A DNA stretch of 16,897 nucleotides from DATEBA01 sp035288045. GTDB lineage: Bacteria; Actinomycetota; UBA4738; HRBIN12. The position numbers and the translations under genes were made by a program. This document shows positions 7,891-15,369 of the stretch, one piece after another. The stretch lies in assembly GCA_035288045.1 (NCBI GenBank), contig DATEBA010000036.1:1-16897 (forward strand), given 5' to 3'. Numbering within the stretch: the stretch's first letter is position 1; every line of letters starts with the position of its first letter. Under the pieces are notes generated by a model. It ran no database searches, was not told the origin of the DNA, and saw nothing but the letters and a program-made list of their open reading frames with translations.

Positions 7891-7897
7891 CGCCAAG

Positions 7898-7903
7898 AGC
7901 GTA
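7898..7903 (-). promoter_or_regulatory. Candidate -10 element for leaderless mutase transcript
   Basis: On the minus strand TACGCT matches TANNNT and ends 7 nt before the mutase ATG at 7890. There is no ribosome binding site in the gap (CTTGGCG). This geometry is the one known for leaderless mRNAs in actinobacteria. No clear -35 element is visible. Confidence 0.3.
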
Positions 7904-7968
7904 GCCGATGCCGGGGCGGCCTCAGCTCCGACCGCGAGTACCATGCAAGGAGGAGGCGATCGCCGGCG

Positions 7969-8811
7969 GTGTTCACCCTGGACGAAGGACTCGCAACGCT
8001 CGCTCGCATGGCCCTCGCAGAGGACGCTCCGCAAGGCGACCTCACGAGCGAGCTCGTCGTGCCGGCGTCCGCCTCTTGCACGGCGGAGCTCCGCGCGAAG
8101 GCGAGCGGAGTCCTGGCCGGAACCGCGATAGCGGACGCGGTTTTCGCCGCGGCGGCCGTGCAGGACGCGACTTCGGTCGAGGTCGACTGGAAGCTCGGGG
8201 ACGGCGCGCCCATCGAGCCGGGCGACCTGCTCGCAGTGGTCCGCGGCTCGACGCGAACGATCCTCCGGGCAGAGCGGCCAGCCATCAACTTCCTGGCCCA
8301 CCTCTCCGGCGTCGCAACGCTTACGCGCTCGTTCGTGGACGCGGCCGCCCCAGCGACGGTGCTCTGCACCAGGAAGACGACCCCCGGGCTCCGCGAGCTC
8401 GAACGCCGGGCGGTCGCAGCGGGTGGGGGAACGCTCCACCGCGCCTCGCTCTCGGACGCGGTCCTTGTAAAGGATAACCACGTGCGGGCCGCCGGGGGTG
8501 TCGGCGAGGCGGTCAGGAGGGCGAAGGCAGGCGGCGTCCCGATCAAGGTGGAGGTCGAGTCCCTCGAGCAGCTCGAAGAGGCGCTCGCGGCGGGGGCCGA
8601 ACGGATCCTGCTCGACAACCCGACCCCCGAGCTGGTGCGAGGCGCGGTCGCGCGGATCGGCGACGCCGACCGCCTCGAGGTCTCCGGTGGGATCAGGCTC
8701 GACAACGTCCGCGCGTTCGTGGACGCCGGCGCGCGTGTTCTCTCCGTGGGGCGGCCCACTCACTCTGCGCCCGCTCTAGATCTGTCCCTTGAGGTCGTCG
8801 ATGCGGGCTGA
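7969..8811 (+). CDS. nadC: Nicotinate-nucleotide pyrophosphorylase (quinolinate phosphoribosyltransferase)
   Basis: NadC joins quinolinate with phosphoribosyl pyrophosphate, releasing CO2 and pyrophosphate, to give nicotinate mononucleotide: the third step of de novo NAD synthesis after aspartate oxidation. The 280-residue protein has the family N-terminus (ALAEDAPQGDLTSELV), the LNFLAHLSGVAT-like helix written here as INFLAHLSGVAT, and the active-site series RKTTPGLRELERRAV, GGGTLHR and VLVKDNH. Further on come EVESLEQ, ILLDN and VSGGI, which build the phosphate end of the barrel. The start is GTG at 7969: AAGGAGGAGG (7947-7956) lies 12 nt upstream, and the nearby ATG at 7943 is out of frame. 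The open frame extends further upstream, but that part is the mutase gene in antisense. It overlaps nadA by 11 nt, so it leads a nadC-nadA-nadB operon. Confidence 0.95.
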   Translation: MFTLDEGLATLARMALAEDAPQGDLTSELVVPASASCTAELRAKASGVLAGTAIADAVFAAAAVQDATSVEVDWKLGDGAPIEPGDLLAVVRGSTRTILRAERPAINFLAHLSGVATLTRSFVDAAAPATVLCTRKTTPGLRELERRAVAAGGGTLHRASLSDAVLVKDNHVRAAGGVGEAVRRAKAGGVPIKVEVESLEQLEEALAAGAERILLDNPTPELVRGAVARIGDADRLEVSGGIRLDNVRAFVDAGARVLSVGRPTHSAPALDLSLEVVDAG

Positions 8812-9808
8812 GGCGGAGACGGCGACCTACGAGAAGTGGGCGACCGAGGTTCGGCGCCTCGCCGTCGAGCGGAACGCCGTGATCCTGGCCCACAACTACC
8901 AGGTGCCGTGGATCCAGGACGTGGCCGACTTCGTCGGCGACTCGCTCGCCCTCTCGCGACAGGCCGCCGAGACCGACTCGTCGACGATCGTCTTCTGCGG
9001 CGTGCACTTCATGGCCGAGACCGCGAAGATCCTGTCGCCCGAGAAGACCGTGCTCCTGCCCGACCTCGAGGCGGGGTGCTCGCTCGCGGCCTCGATCACG
9101 GCAGACCAGCTGCGCGCGTGGAAGGCAGAGCACCCCGGCGCGGTGGTCGTCTCCTACGTGAACACGACCGCCGAGGTGAAGGCCGAGTCCCACATCTGCT
9201 GCACGTCCTCGAACGCGGTCGACGTCGTCTCTTCGATCCCCGAGGGACAGGAGATCCTGTTCCTGCCCGACATGTTCCTGGGCGCGCACATCGAGCGGCA
9301 GACGGGACGGAAGATGCATCTCTGGATGGGCGAGTGCCACGTGCACGCGGGCATCGACCCCCAGAGCCTCAAGGAACGCTCCGCCGACCCCGACGTCGAG
9401 GTCCTGATCCACCCCGAGTGCGGCTGCACGACCACCGCACTGTGGCTCCTGTCCGAGGGCGTGCTTCCCAAGGACCGCACGAAGGTGCTCTCGACCGGCG
9501 GCATGGTGCAGGAGGCGGGGAAGGCGAACGCGAAGCGGTTCCTCGTGGCGACCGAGACGGGGATCCTGCACCAGCTACGAAGGGCCGCTCCGGGCAAGGT
9601 GTTCGAGCCGGTCGACGAGTACGCGGTCTGCCGCTACATGAAGATGATCACACCGGAGAAGCTCCTCACGTCCCTCCGCGAGGGTGTCTACGAGATCACG
9701 GTTCCAGGGGCGGTGGCCGCGCGGGCGCGACGAGCCGTCGAGCGGATGATCGAGATCGGGCCGACCTCCGGGGTGTCGATGCCGCCGGGACCTGCGTACG
9801 CGGAGTAG
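8801..9808 (+). CDS. nadA: Quinolinate synthase A (4Fe-4S)
   Basis: NadA condenses iminoaspartate (from NadB) with dihydroxyacetone phosphate to quinolinate, using an oxygen-sensitive 4Fe-4S cluster. The 335-residue protein opens with ILAHNYQVPWIQDVADFVGDSL and shows the pseudo-threefold repeats of the family. The likely cluster cysteines are C93 (EAGCSLA), C207 in HPECGC, and C277 (YAVCRYM), one per domain. Other signatures are SYVNTTAEVKAES, FLPDMFLG, STGGM and ATETGILHQL. The ATG at 8801 is preceded by GAGG with 6 nt spacing. A TTG at 8789 in the same frame is a less likely start. The gene overlaps the end of nadC by 11 nt and stops 4 nt before nadB, which indicates translational coupling. 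Confidence 0.96.
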   Translation: MRAEAETATYEKWATEVRRLAVERNAVILAHNYQVPWIQDVADFVGDSLALSRQAAETDSSTIVFCGVHFMAETAKILSPEKTVLLPDLEAGCSLAASITADQLRAWKAEHPGAVVVSYVNTTAEVKAESHICCTSSNAVDVVSSIPEGQEILFLPDMFLGAHIERQTGRKMHLWMGECHVHAGIDPQSLKERSADPDVEVLIHPECGCTTTALWLLSEGVLPKDRTKVLSTGGMVQEAGKANAKRFLVATETGILHQLRRAAPGKVFEPVDEYAVCRYMKMITPEKLLTSLREGVYEITVPGAVAARARRAVERMIEIGPTSGVSMPPGPAYAE

Positions 9809-9812
9809 GTCG

Positions 9813-11309
9813 GTGGATGTCGTCGTCGTCGGCGCCGGAGCCGCCGGCCTCTGGTGCGCGCTCCACGCGGCCGAGCTCGGTCAGGTGACGCTCATCGCCC
9901 CGGGGGCGGCGGCCATGTCGGCGACCTCGTGGGCGCAGGGCGGGGTCGCCGCGGTGCTCGGCGACGACGACTCGCCGGACCTCCACGCGGCCGACACGAT
10001 CCGCGCGGGCGCCGGGCTCTGCGACGAGCAGGCGGTCGCGATCCTCGTGCGGGAGGCGCCGGAGGCGGTGCGTGTGCTCCAGACGCTGGGGATGGCGTTC
10101 GACGAGGGAGGCACGCCCGCGCTCGAAGCGGGACACAGCGCGCGGCGAGTCCTCCACGCGGGAGGTGACGCATCGGGACGCCTGCTCCACCGGTTCCTGG
10201 CGGACCGCGTCGCCGGCGACGAGCGGATCGAGCACGTCGACGCGCTGGTCCGGGTGGTCGCGGTCGACGGGGACCGGGCGGCCGGGGTCGTGCTCCACGA
10301 CGGGCGCGAGCTCGCCGCAGAGCGCGTCGTCCTCGCTACCGGCGGCGCGTGCGGGATCTTCGGGCATCGAACGGGGCCGGATACCTCGATCGGAGACGGC
10401 CTGGCGCTCGCCTGGGACGCCGGCGCCGCCCTAGCAGACCTCGAGTTCGTCCAGTTCCATCCGACGGCGCTCGACGTGCCCGGTCACCCGGCGCGTCTTC
10501 TCACCGAGGCGCTCCGCGGCGAGGGCGCTCTGCTCGTCGACGCGCGCGGCCAGCGGTTCATGGGGCGGTTCCACGAGCTGGGCGAGCTCGCGCCGCGCGA
10601 CGTAGTCGCGCGCTCGGTCCTTCGCGTCCGCGAGGAGATGGGAGCGCCCGTCTATCTGGACGCGCGCGCCGTTCGTGACGTTGCGCGACGATTCCCGGTC
10701 GCCGCCGCGCAGTGTCACGAGGTGGGGCTCGACATCGCCAGGGACCTCGTTCCGGTAGCGCCCGCCGCCCACTACTTCGTGGGTGGCGTGCTGACCGACA
10801 CTTGGGGACGCACGACGGTGCCGGGCCTGCTCGCGGCGGGCGAGGTCGCATCGACCGGAGTGCACGGTGCGAACCGGCTGGCGTCGAACTCGCTCGCGGA
10901 AGCGCTCGTCTTCGGGCGACGAGCCGCCGGCGCTCCGAACGCCACTGCCGAGGTCCCTCTCGGCGACGAACGGGCCACGCTCCCTCGGCCTCCAGAGGCG
11001 GGGTTGCTGCTCGCCGATGTCCGCGACCTCGCAGACCGCTACCTCGGCGTGCGAAGGAACGGACCCGAGCTGGCGACCGTCGCAGAGCGGATCCCGAGCG
11101 GCGGTCGGGCCGCCGGCAGCAGGAGCGCGACGCTGGTCGCCTGGCTCGTAGCGCTCGCGGCCCTGCGCCGCGAGGAGAGCCGCGGCGGGCACTTCCGGGT
11201 CGACTTCCCCGAACCCCGCTCGGAGTGGCGCGTGCGACAGGCAGTGGACCGCAATGGGTGGCGGCTCGTCGCGCTGCCCGCGGAGCACCCGCAGCAGACC
11301 CCGCGGTAG
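9813..11309 (+). CDS. nadB: L-aspartate oxidase
   Basis: NadB is an FAD enzyme that oxidises L-aspartate to iminoaspartate for NadA, using oxygen or fumarate as acceptor. The 498-residue protein has the dinucleotide motif VVVGAGAAGLWCALHA at the very N-terminus, then SATSWAQGGVAAVLGDDDS, the FAD segment VVLATGGACGIF, and EFVQFHPTALDVPG in the substrate/capping region. The HGANRLASNSLAEALVFGRRA block near residue 355 carries the conserved Arg and the late FAD contacts. REESRGGHFRVDFP is typical of the C-terminal helical domain, which is shared with the SdhA family. The start is GTG at 9813, with GGAG 7 nt upstream inside the end of nadA. Third gene of the nadCAB operon. Confidence 0.95.
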   Translation: MDVVVVGAGAAGLWCALHAAELGQVTLIAPGAAAMSATSWAQGGVAAVLGDDDSPDLHAADTIRAGAGLCDEQAVAILVREAPEAVRVLQTLGMAFDEGGTPALEAGHSARRVLHAGGDASGRLLHRFLADRVAGDERIEHVDALVRVVAVDGDRAAGVVLHDGRELAAERVVLATGGACGIFGHRTGPDTSIGDGLALAWDAGAALADLEFVQFHPTALDVPGHPARLLTEALRGEGALLVDARGQRFMGRFHELGELAPRDVVARSVLRVREEMGAPVYLDARAVRDVARRFPVAAAQCHEVGLDIARDLVPVAPAAHYFVGGVLTDTWGRTTVPGLLAAGEVASTGVHGANRLASNSLAEALVFGRRAAGAPNATAEVPLGDERATLPRPPEAGLLLADVRDLADRYLGVRRNGPELATVAERIPSGGRAAGSRSATLVAWLVALAALRREESRGGHFRVDFPEPRSEWRVRQAVDRNGWRLVALPAEHPQQTPR

Positions 11310-11312
11310 GGT
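11307..11312 (+). promoter_or_regulatory. Candidate -10 element inside the nadB stop for a leaderless methyltransferase transcript
   Basis: TAGGGT fits TANNNT, includes the nadB stop TAG, and ends 6 nt before the GTG at 11319. The 9-nt gap between genes contains no good ribosome binding site. Read-through from nadB remains possible, and no -35 is apparent, so this is tentative. Confidence 0.25.
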
Positions 11313-11318
11313 TCCCGC

Positions 11319-11966
11319 GTGGACATCGTCGATCCCAAGATCGAGGACTACATGCGCGGGCTGCTCGCACGCCATGACCACACCGTGCTGCTCGAGATGG
11401 AGGCCGAGGCCAAGGAACGCGACTTCCCCATCGTCGGCCGAACGGTCGGGGTCACGCTCGAGGTCCTGGCTCGGGCCATCGGCGCGCGGACGGTCTTCGA
11501 GCTCGGCTCGGGATACGGGTACTCGGCATACTGGTTCGCCCGGGCGGTCGGCCCGGACGGAAAGGTGCACTGCACCGACGGCGACCGAAGGAACGAGAGC
11601 AGGGCCGCCGAGTACCTGGGGCGCGCTGCCCTCTGGGATCGGATCCGCTACCACGTGGGCGATGCCGTCACGAGCTTGCGGGAGACTCCCGGTGAGTTCG
11701 ACGTCGTGTACGACGACATCGACAAGGAGGGGTACCCGGAGGCCTGGCGGGAAGCGTGCGAGCGGATCAGAGTGGGGGGCCTCTACCTCTGCGACAACGT
11801 GCTCTGGTCGGGACGCGTCGTCGAGGACGAGCCGAAGGACGATGTCCGATCCGGGTGGACCGAGGCTATCCGCGAGCACAACCGGATGATCGCGGAGGAC
11901 GATCGCTACCTCTCGGTCGTGATCCCGACCCGTGACGGCGTGATGGTCGGCCTCCGGATCGCGTGA
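11319..11966 (+). CDS. Class I SAM-dependent O-methyltransferase (CCoAOMT/COMT-like)
   Basis: This 215-residue cytoplasmic protein resembles the small, usually metal-dependent O-methyltransferases of the caffeoyl-CoA/catechol O-methyltransferase group. Visible features are an N-terminal helix region with RTVGVTLEVLARAI, SAM motif I FELGSGYGYSAYWFA (about 60-74), a post-motif acidic CTDGDR, and DVVYDDIDKEGYPEAW, which matches the FIDADKxxY metal/substrate motif. GLYLCDNVLWSGRV fits the next strand and metal site. The C-terminus ends VVIPTRDGVMVGLRIA, the usual last strand. The start is GTG at 11319, 9 nt after nadB, with no clear ribosome binding site. It follows nadCAB but is not a NAD gene; it may be co-transcribed or have its own start. 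The acceptor substrate (probably an ortho-diphenol or similar hydroxyl) cannot be determined. Confidence 0.88.
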   Translation: MDIVDPKIEDYMRGLLARHDHTVLLEMEAEAKERDFPIVGRTVGVTLEVLARAIGARTVFELGSGYGYSAYWFARAVGPDGKVHCTDGDRRNESRAAEYLGRAALWDRIRYHVGDAVTSLRETPGEFDVVYDDIDKEGYPEAWREACERIRVGGLYLCDNVLWSGRVVEDEPKDDVRSGWTEAIREHNRMIAEDDRYLSVVIPTRDGVMVGLRIA

Positions 11967-12001
11967 GCGTCGGGCCCTGCCGGGACGGAGTAGACTCCCC
12001 G

Positions 12002-12045
12002 CCGGCCGCTGGCCGGAACGGCGCGAGGACCGCCGGCTGCCGGCG
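12002..12045 (+). promoter_or_regulatory. Two tandem short hairpins upstream of sdhC
   Basis: Two perfect hairpins stand 14 nt apart in the 94-nt gap before sdhC: CCGGCC-GCT-GGCCGG (12002-12016) and CGCCGG-CTG-CCGGCG (12031-12045). Both have 6-bp GC stems and 3-nt loops. Neither is followed by a T-run. They could mark the 3' end of the nad/methyltransferase transcript, protect an end, or be binding sites upstream of the sdh promoter. Confidence 0.4.
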
Positions 12046-12046
12046 A

Positions 12047-12052
12047 TAGGCT
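12047..12052 (+). promoter_or_regulatory. Candidate -10 element for sdhCDAB, leaderless geometry
   Basis: TAGGCT fits TANNNT and ends 8 nt before the sdhC GTG at 12061. No ribosome binding site is seen between them (CGGTACCA). This would place transcription start at or next to the GTG. A -35 element is not visible; the second hairpin occupies that region. Confidence 0.35.
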
Positions 12053-12060
12053 CGGTACCA

Positions 12061-12447
12061 GTGGCGAAGAGAACCTCGGACTACGGGACGATCTACAGGG
12101 GCCACGAGGGTCAGTGGTCCTGGCTCGCGCACCGGGTGACCGGGGTCGCGATCATCCTCTTCCTGTTCGCCCACGTTGTCGACACCGCAGTTGTGGGCTG
12201 GGGGCCCGAGGCCTACAACCGCGTGACCGAGGTCTACCACAACCCGATCGTGCGGCTGCTGGAGCTCGGCCTCGTGGCTGCCGTCCTCTACCACGCGATC
12301 AACGGCACGAAGATCATGATCATCGACTTCTGGCCGTCGATGGTCCGGCGCATCCGCCCGCTCAGCATCGCCAGCACGGCGCTGTTCGTGCTCTCGATGG
12401 TTCCGATCACCTGGATCATGGGCAAGGGCATCCTGGAGCTCCTGTGA
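12061..12447 (+). CDS. sdhC: Succinate dehydrogenase cytochrome b subunit SdhC
   Basis: SdhC is one of two membrane anchors of complex II and helps bind heme b and the quinone. The 128-residue protein starts MAKRTSDYGTIYRGHEGQWSW and continues AHRVTGVAIILFLFAHVVDT, the family's conserved H-R-x-(S/T)-G helix with a following His that is a likely heme ligand. A second helix carries ELGLVAAVLYHAINGTKIMIIDF with the usual His-x-x-x-Gly pattern, and a third ends the protein. Three membrane segments are expected. The start is GTG at 12061; there is no good ribosome binding site, which fits a leaderless first gene. Its stop overlaps the sdhD start by one base (TGATG). Confidence 0.93.
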   Translation: MAKRTSDYGTIYRGHEGQWSWLAHRVTGVAIILFLFAHVVDTAVVGWGPEAYNRVTEVYHNPIVRLLELGLVAAVLYHAINGTKIMIIDFWPSMVRRIRPLSIASTALFVLSMVPITWIMGKGILELL

Positions 12448-12878
12448 TGGTCGTCGGGACCGAACCCCTCTCCACGGAGTCCCCGCAAGGCCGCGCCGGG
12501 CGGGAGCGCCCGATCGGCGGGTTCGAGCTCTGGGCGTGGCTGTTCATGCGGATCTCCGGCCTGGTCCTGCTCGTCCTGGCCGTGGGCCACGTGCTGATCA
12601 TGCACGTGGCCGACGAAGGCATCGACCGAGTGGACTTCGGCTTCGTCGCGACGCGTTGGGGCAGCCCGTTCTGGCGCACGTGGGACTGGATGCTGCTCTC
12701 GCTCGCACTAGTCCACGGGATAAACGGGCTCCGCGTGATCATCCTCGACTACGTCCGGCCGGCCGGCCTCCGATTCGCCCTCAACATGGCCTTCTACGTG
12801 GTCGGTTTCGCGCTGTTCGTCCTCGGCACGGTGACCGTCTTCACGTTCGACCCCTCGAAGTGGCCGGCCGCGGTATGA
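12447..12878 (+). CDS. sdhD: Succinate dehydrogenase membrane anchor subunit SdhD
   Basis: SdhD is the second anchor of complex II, 143 residues long. A polar, Glu/Arg-rich N-terminus of about 30 residues is followed by three hydrophobic segments: LWAWLFMRISGLVLLVLAVG leading into HVLIMH (likely heme-side His), DWMLLSLALVHGINGLRVII ending in LDYVRP, and a last helix NMAFYVVGFALFVLGTVTVF. The LDY before the third helix matches the Asp-Tyr that lies near the quinone site in this family. The ATG at 12447 shares its A with the sdhC stop, with GGAG about 9 nt upstream. The 3' end overlaps sdhA by 4 nt (ATGA). The pair of anchors puts this enzyme in the two-anchor, probably heme-b-containing type. 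Confidence 0.92.
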   Translation: MVVGTEPLSTESPQGRAGRERPIGGFELWAWLFMRISGLVLLVLAVGHVLIMHVADEGIDRVDFGFVATRWGSPFWRTWDWMLLSLALVHGINGLRVIILDYVRPAGLRFALNMAFYVVGFALFVLGTVTVFTFDPSKWPAAV

Positions 12879-14611
12879 CCACCACACATACCTACGACGC
12901 GGTGATCGTGGGGGCCGGAGGTGCCGGCCTCCGCGCGGCGATAGAGGCGTCGGATCGCGTCAAGACCGCCGTCATATCGAAGCTCTACCCCACCCGGTCG
13001 CACACAGGCACCGCCCAGGGGGGCGTCTGCGCCGCGCTCGGCAACGTGGAGGAGGACTCCGCCGAGTGGCACGCCTTCGACACCGTGAAGGGCGGCGACT
13101 ACCTCGTCGACCAGCCTGCGGCGCAGCTCATGTGCGAGGAGGCGATCGACGCGATCTACGAGCTCGAGCACTGGGGGTTGCCGTTCAACCGAACCCCCGA
13201 CGGGAGGATCGACCAACGGCGGTTCGGCGGGCACACGCGCAACCACGGCGAGGCTCCCGTGAAGCGCGCCTGTTACGCGGCCGACCGCACCGGCCACATG
13301 ATCCTGCAGACCCTGTACCAGCAATGCGTGAAGCGGAACGTCCGCTTCTTCAACGAGTTCTACGTGCTCGACCTTCTGATGCAGGAGGGGCGCTGCGCCG
13401 GCGTCGTCGCGTACGAGCTAGCCGCCAGCGAGCTACACGTCTTCCACGCGAAGTCCGTGCTGTTCGCGACGGGCGGGTTCGGTCGGATGTTCAAGGTCTC
13501 GTCGAACGCCCACACGCTCACCGGCGACGGCCCGGCGGTCGTGTTCCGCCGGGGACTTCCCCTGGAGGACATGGAGTTCTTCCAGTTCCACCCGACCGGC
13601 GTCTACAAGATGGGCATCCTTCTCTCCGAGGCCGTGCGCGGCGAGGGGGGGATCCTGCTGAACGGCGAGGGCGAGCGATTCATGGAGCGCTACGCCCCCA
13701 CGGTCAAGGACCTCGCACCGCGGGACCTCGTCTGCCGAGCGATCTACCAGGAGATCAAGGAGGGCCGCGGCGCCGGGCCGCACAAGGACGCCGTGTGGCT
13801 GGACGTGCGCCACCTCCCCCGCGACGTGATCGAGGAGAAGCTCCCCGACGTGACCGAGTTCGCCCGCGTCTACCTCTCGGTGGAACCCACGACCGAGCTC
13901 GTCCCGATCCAGCCGACCGCGCACTACGCGATGGGCGGCATCCCGACCGACGTCGACGGGAGGGTCGTCGTCGGACCCGAGGAGAAGCCGGTCCCCGGTC
14001 TCTACGCCGCCGGCGAGTGCGCCTGCGTCTCCGTGCACGGAGCCAACCGGCTCGGCACCAACTCCCTCCTCGACATAGTCGTGTTCGGCCGCCGCGGCGG
14101 GAAGCACATGGCCGAGTACTCCGCCGGCGCCGACGTCCCCGCCCTGGATGCAGCACCCGAGGGTGACACGGCCGCGATGCTCGAGGGGTTCCTGACGCGA
14201 ACCGCCGGCGAGAACACCGCCGACGTACGCACGGAGCTCCAGGACGCGATGTTCGACCTCGCGTTCGTCGTCCGCAGCGAGGAGAGTCTCACCAAGATGC
14301 GCGAGATCCTTGCCGGGCTGCGTGAGCGCTTCGAGCGCGCGACCGTCCAGGACAAGGGCAAGGTGTTCAACACCGACCTCATGGAGGCCGTCGAGGTTGG
14401 TTTCCTGCTCGACTGCGCCGACGCGCTCGTCGAGGCCGCTCTGGCCCGCGACGAGAGCCGCGGAGGGCATCACCGCGAGGACCACCCGCTCCGCGACGAC
14501 GAGCACTGGCTCAAGCACTCGCTCGCGTACCGAGGGGACGACGGATCGATCCGGTTGCAGTTCAAGGACGTCAAGCTCGGACCCTACGTCCCGATGGAGC
14601 GGAAGTATTGA
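12875..14611 (+). CDS. sdhA: Succinate dehydrogenase flavoprotein subunit SdhA
   Basis: SdhA oxidises succinate to fumarate on covalently bound FAD, on the cytoplasmic face of complex II. The 578-residue protein is of normal length. It has GAGGAG (13-18) in the Rossmann fold and TRSHTGTAQGG with His43, the usual FAD attachment site. VLFATGGFGRMF lies in the FAD domain, FFQFHPTGVYKMGIL carries substrate contacts, and HGANRLGTNSLLDIVVFGRR includes Arg392 as the likely catalytic base. The C-terminal RDESRGGHHREDHPLRDDEHW with the final LKHSL segment and PMERKY are typical. The ATG at 12875 is fixed by homology and by the 4-nt overlap with sdhD; the frame is open upstream but is antisense or shadow there. 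Its stop overlaps sdhB by one base. Confidence 0.97.
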   Translation: MTTTHTYDAVIVGAGGAGLRAAIEASDRVKTAVISKLYPTRSHTGTAQGGVCAALGNVEEDSAEWHAFDTVKGGDYLVDQPAAQLMCEEAIDAIYELEHWGLPFNRTPDGRIDQRRFGGHTRNHGEAPVKRACYAADRTGHMILQTLYQQCVKRNVRFFNEFYVLDLLMQEGRCAGVVAYELAASELHVFHAKSVLFATGGFGRMFKVSSNAHTLTGDGPAVVFRRGLPLEDMEFFQFHPTGVYKMGILLSEAVRGEGGILLNGEGERFMERYAPTVKDLAPRDLVCRAIYQEIKEGRGAGPHKDAVWLDVRHLPRDVIEEKLPDVTEFARVYLSVEPTTELVPIQPTAHYAMGGIPTDVDGRVVVGPEEKPVPGLYAAGECACVSVHGANRLGTNSLLDIVVFGRRGGKHMAEYSAGADVPALDAAPEGDTAAMLEGFLTRTAGENTADVRTELQDAMFDLAFVVRSEESLTKMREILAGLRERFERATVQDKGKVFNTDLMEAVEVGFLLDCADALVEAALARDESRGGHHREDHPLRDDEHWLKHSLAYRGDDGSIRLQFKDVKLGPYVPMERKY

Positions 14612-15366
14612 TGGCGGACCTAGGCGACGTGCTCGAGGCGGGCGACCGACGCGACGACACCGGGAAAGTGGCCCTCTCGCTTCGGATCCGCCGCTACAAC
14701 CCCGAGGTCTCCGACGAGTCGTGGTGGGACGAGTTCGCGCTTGAGATGGAGCCGAACGACCGGCTGCTCGACGCCCTACATGAGGTGAAGTGGCACCACG
14801 ACGGCACCCTTGCGCTCAGGCGCTCGTGCGCGCACGGGATCTGCGGCTCCGACGCGATGCTGATCAACGGCCGGAACGCCTTGGCGTGCAAGATCCTGGT
14901 GAAGGACGTGGCGCCGCGGTGCACCGTGGAGCCGATCCGTGGCCTGGCGGTGCTGAAGGACCTGATCGTCGACATGGAGCCCTTCTTCGCCGGCTACCGC
15001 TCGGTGCTGCCGTTCCTCGTCGACGACGGGAGCGCGCCGGACAGGGAGCGGGTCCAATCGCCCGAGGAGCGGCACCGGTTCGACGACACTACGAAATGCA
15101 TCCTCTGCGCAGCCTGCACGACCTCCTGCCCCATCTTCTGGAGCGACGACGAGTACGTCGGCCCGGCCGCGATCGTGAACGCGCACCGGTTCATCTACGA
15201 CTCCCGCGACGAGGCCGCGAGGGAGCGCCTGAAGATCCTGTCGGAGAAGACCGGCGTGTTCCGCTGCCGAACGACGTTCAACTGCACTCAGGCGTGCCCG
15301 CGCGGGATCCAGGTCACGCAGGCGATCCAGGAGGTCAAACGCTCGATACTATTCGAGCGCTTCTGA
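14611..15366 (+). CDS. sdhB: Succinate dehydrogenase iron-sulfur subunit SdhB
   Basis: SdhB carries electrons from FAD to the quinone through three iron-sulfur clusters. In this 251-residue protein the 2Fe-2S ligands are C73, C78, D81 and C93 (SCAHGICGSD...LAC). The Asp in the third position is the same as in E. coli SdhB. The 4Fe-4S ligands are probably C163, C166, C169 and C229, and the 3Fe-4S ligands C173, C219 and C225 (CILCAACTTSCP; FRCRTTFNCTQACPRGI). Trp177 after CPIF fits the quinone-site Trp. The ATG at 14611 shares its A with the sdhA stop, with GGAAG upstream; a TTG at 14608 is an inferior alternative. It ends 3 nt from the convergent cupredoxin stop, leaving no room for a terminator between them. 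Confidence 0.96.
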   Translation: MADLGDVLEAGDRRDDTGKVALSLRIRRYNPEVSDESWWDEFALEMEPNDRLLDALHEVKWHHDGTLALRRSCAHGICGSDAMLINGRNALACKILVKDVAPRCTVEPIRGLAVLKDLIVDMEPFFAGYRSVLPFLVDDGSAPDRERVQSPEERHRFDDTTKCILCAACTTSCPIFWSDDEYVGPAAIVNAHRFIYDSRDEAARERLKILSEKTGVFRCRTTFNCTQACPRGIQVTQAIQEVKRSILFERF

Positions 15367-15369
15367 GCC

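Noticed and set aside
7939..7944. TACCAT as a -10 element for nadC
   Set aside because: Transcription starting 7 nt downstream would remove part of the nadC ribosome binding site at 7947-7956, and no -35 element is visible.
6307..8763. An 818-residue mutase with an N-terminal extension
   Set aside because: The frame is open up to 8763, but the part above 7890 lies antisense to nadC and has no mutase similarity. High GC makes long antisense open frames common.
13433..14518. A 361-residue frame antisense to sdhA
   Set aside because: The composition is that of a codon-position shadow and sdhA is unambiguous on the other strand.
9813..14611. NadB and SdhA as a recent duplication
   Set aside because: Both belong to the same FAD superfamily and share motifs such as HGANRL, but they differ throughout in the way expected of ancient paralogues present in most bacteria.
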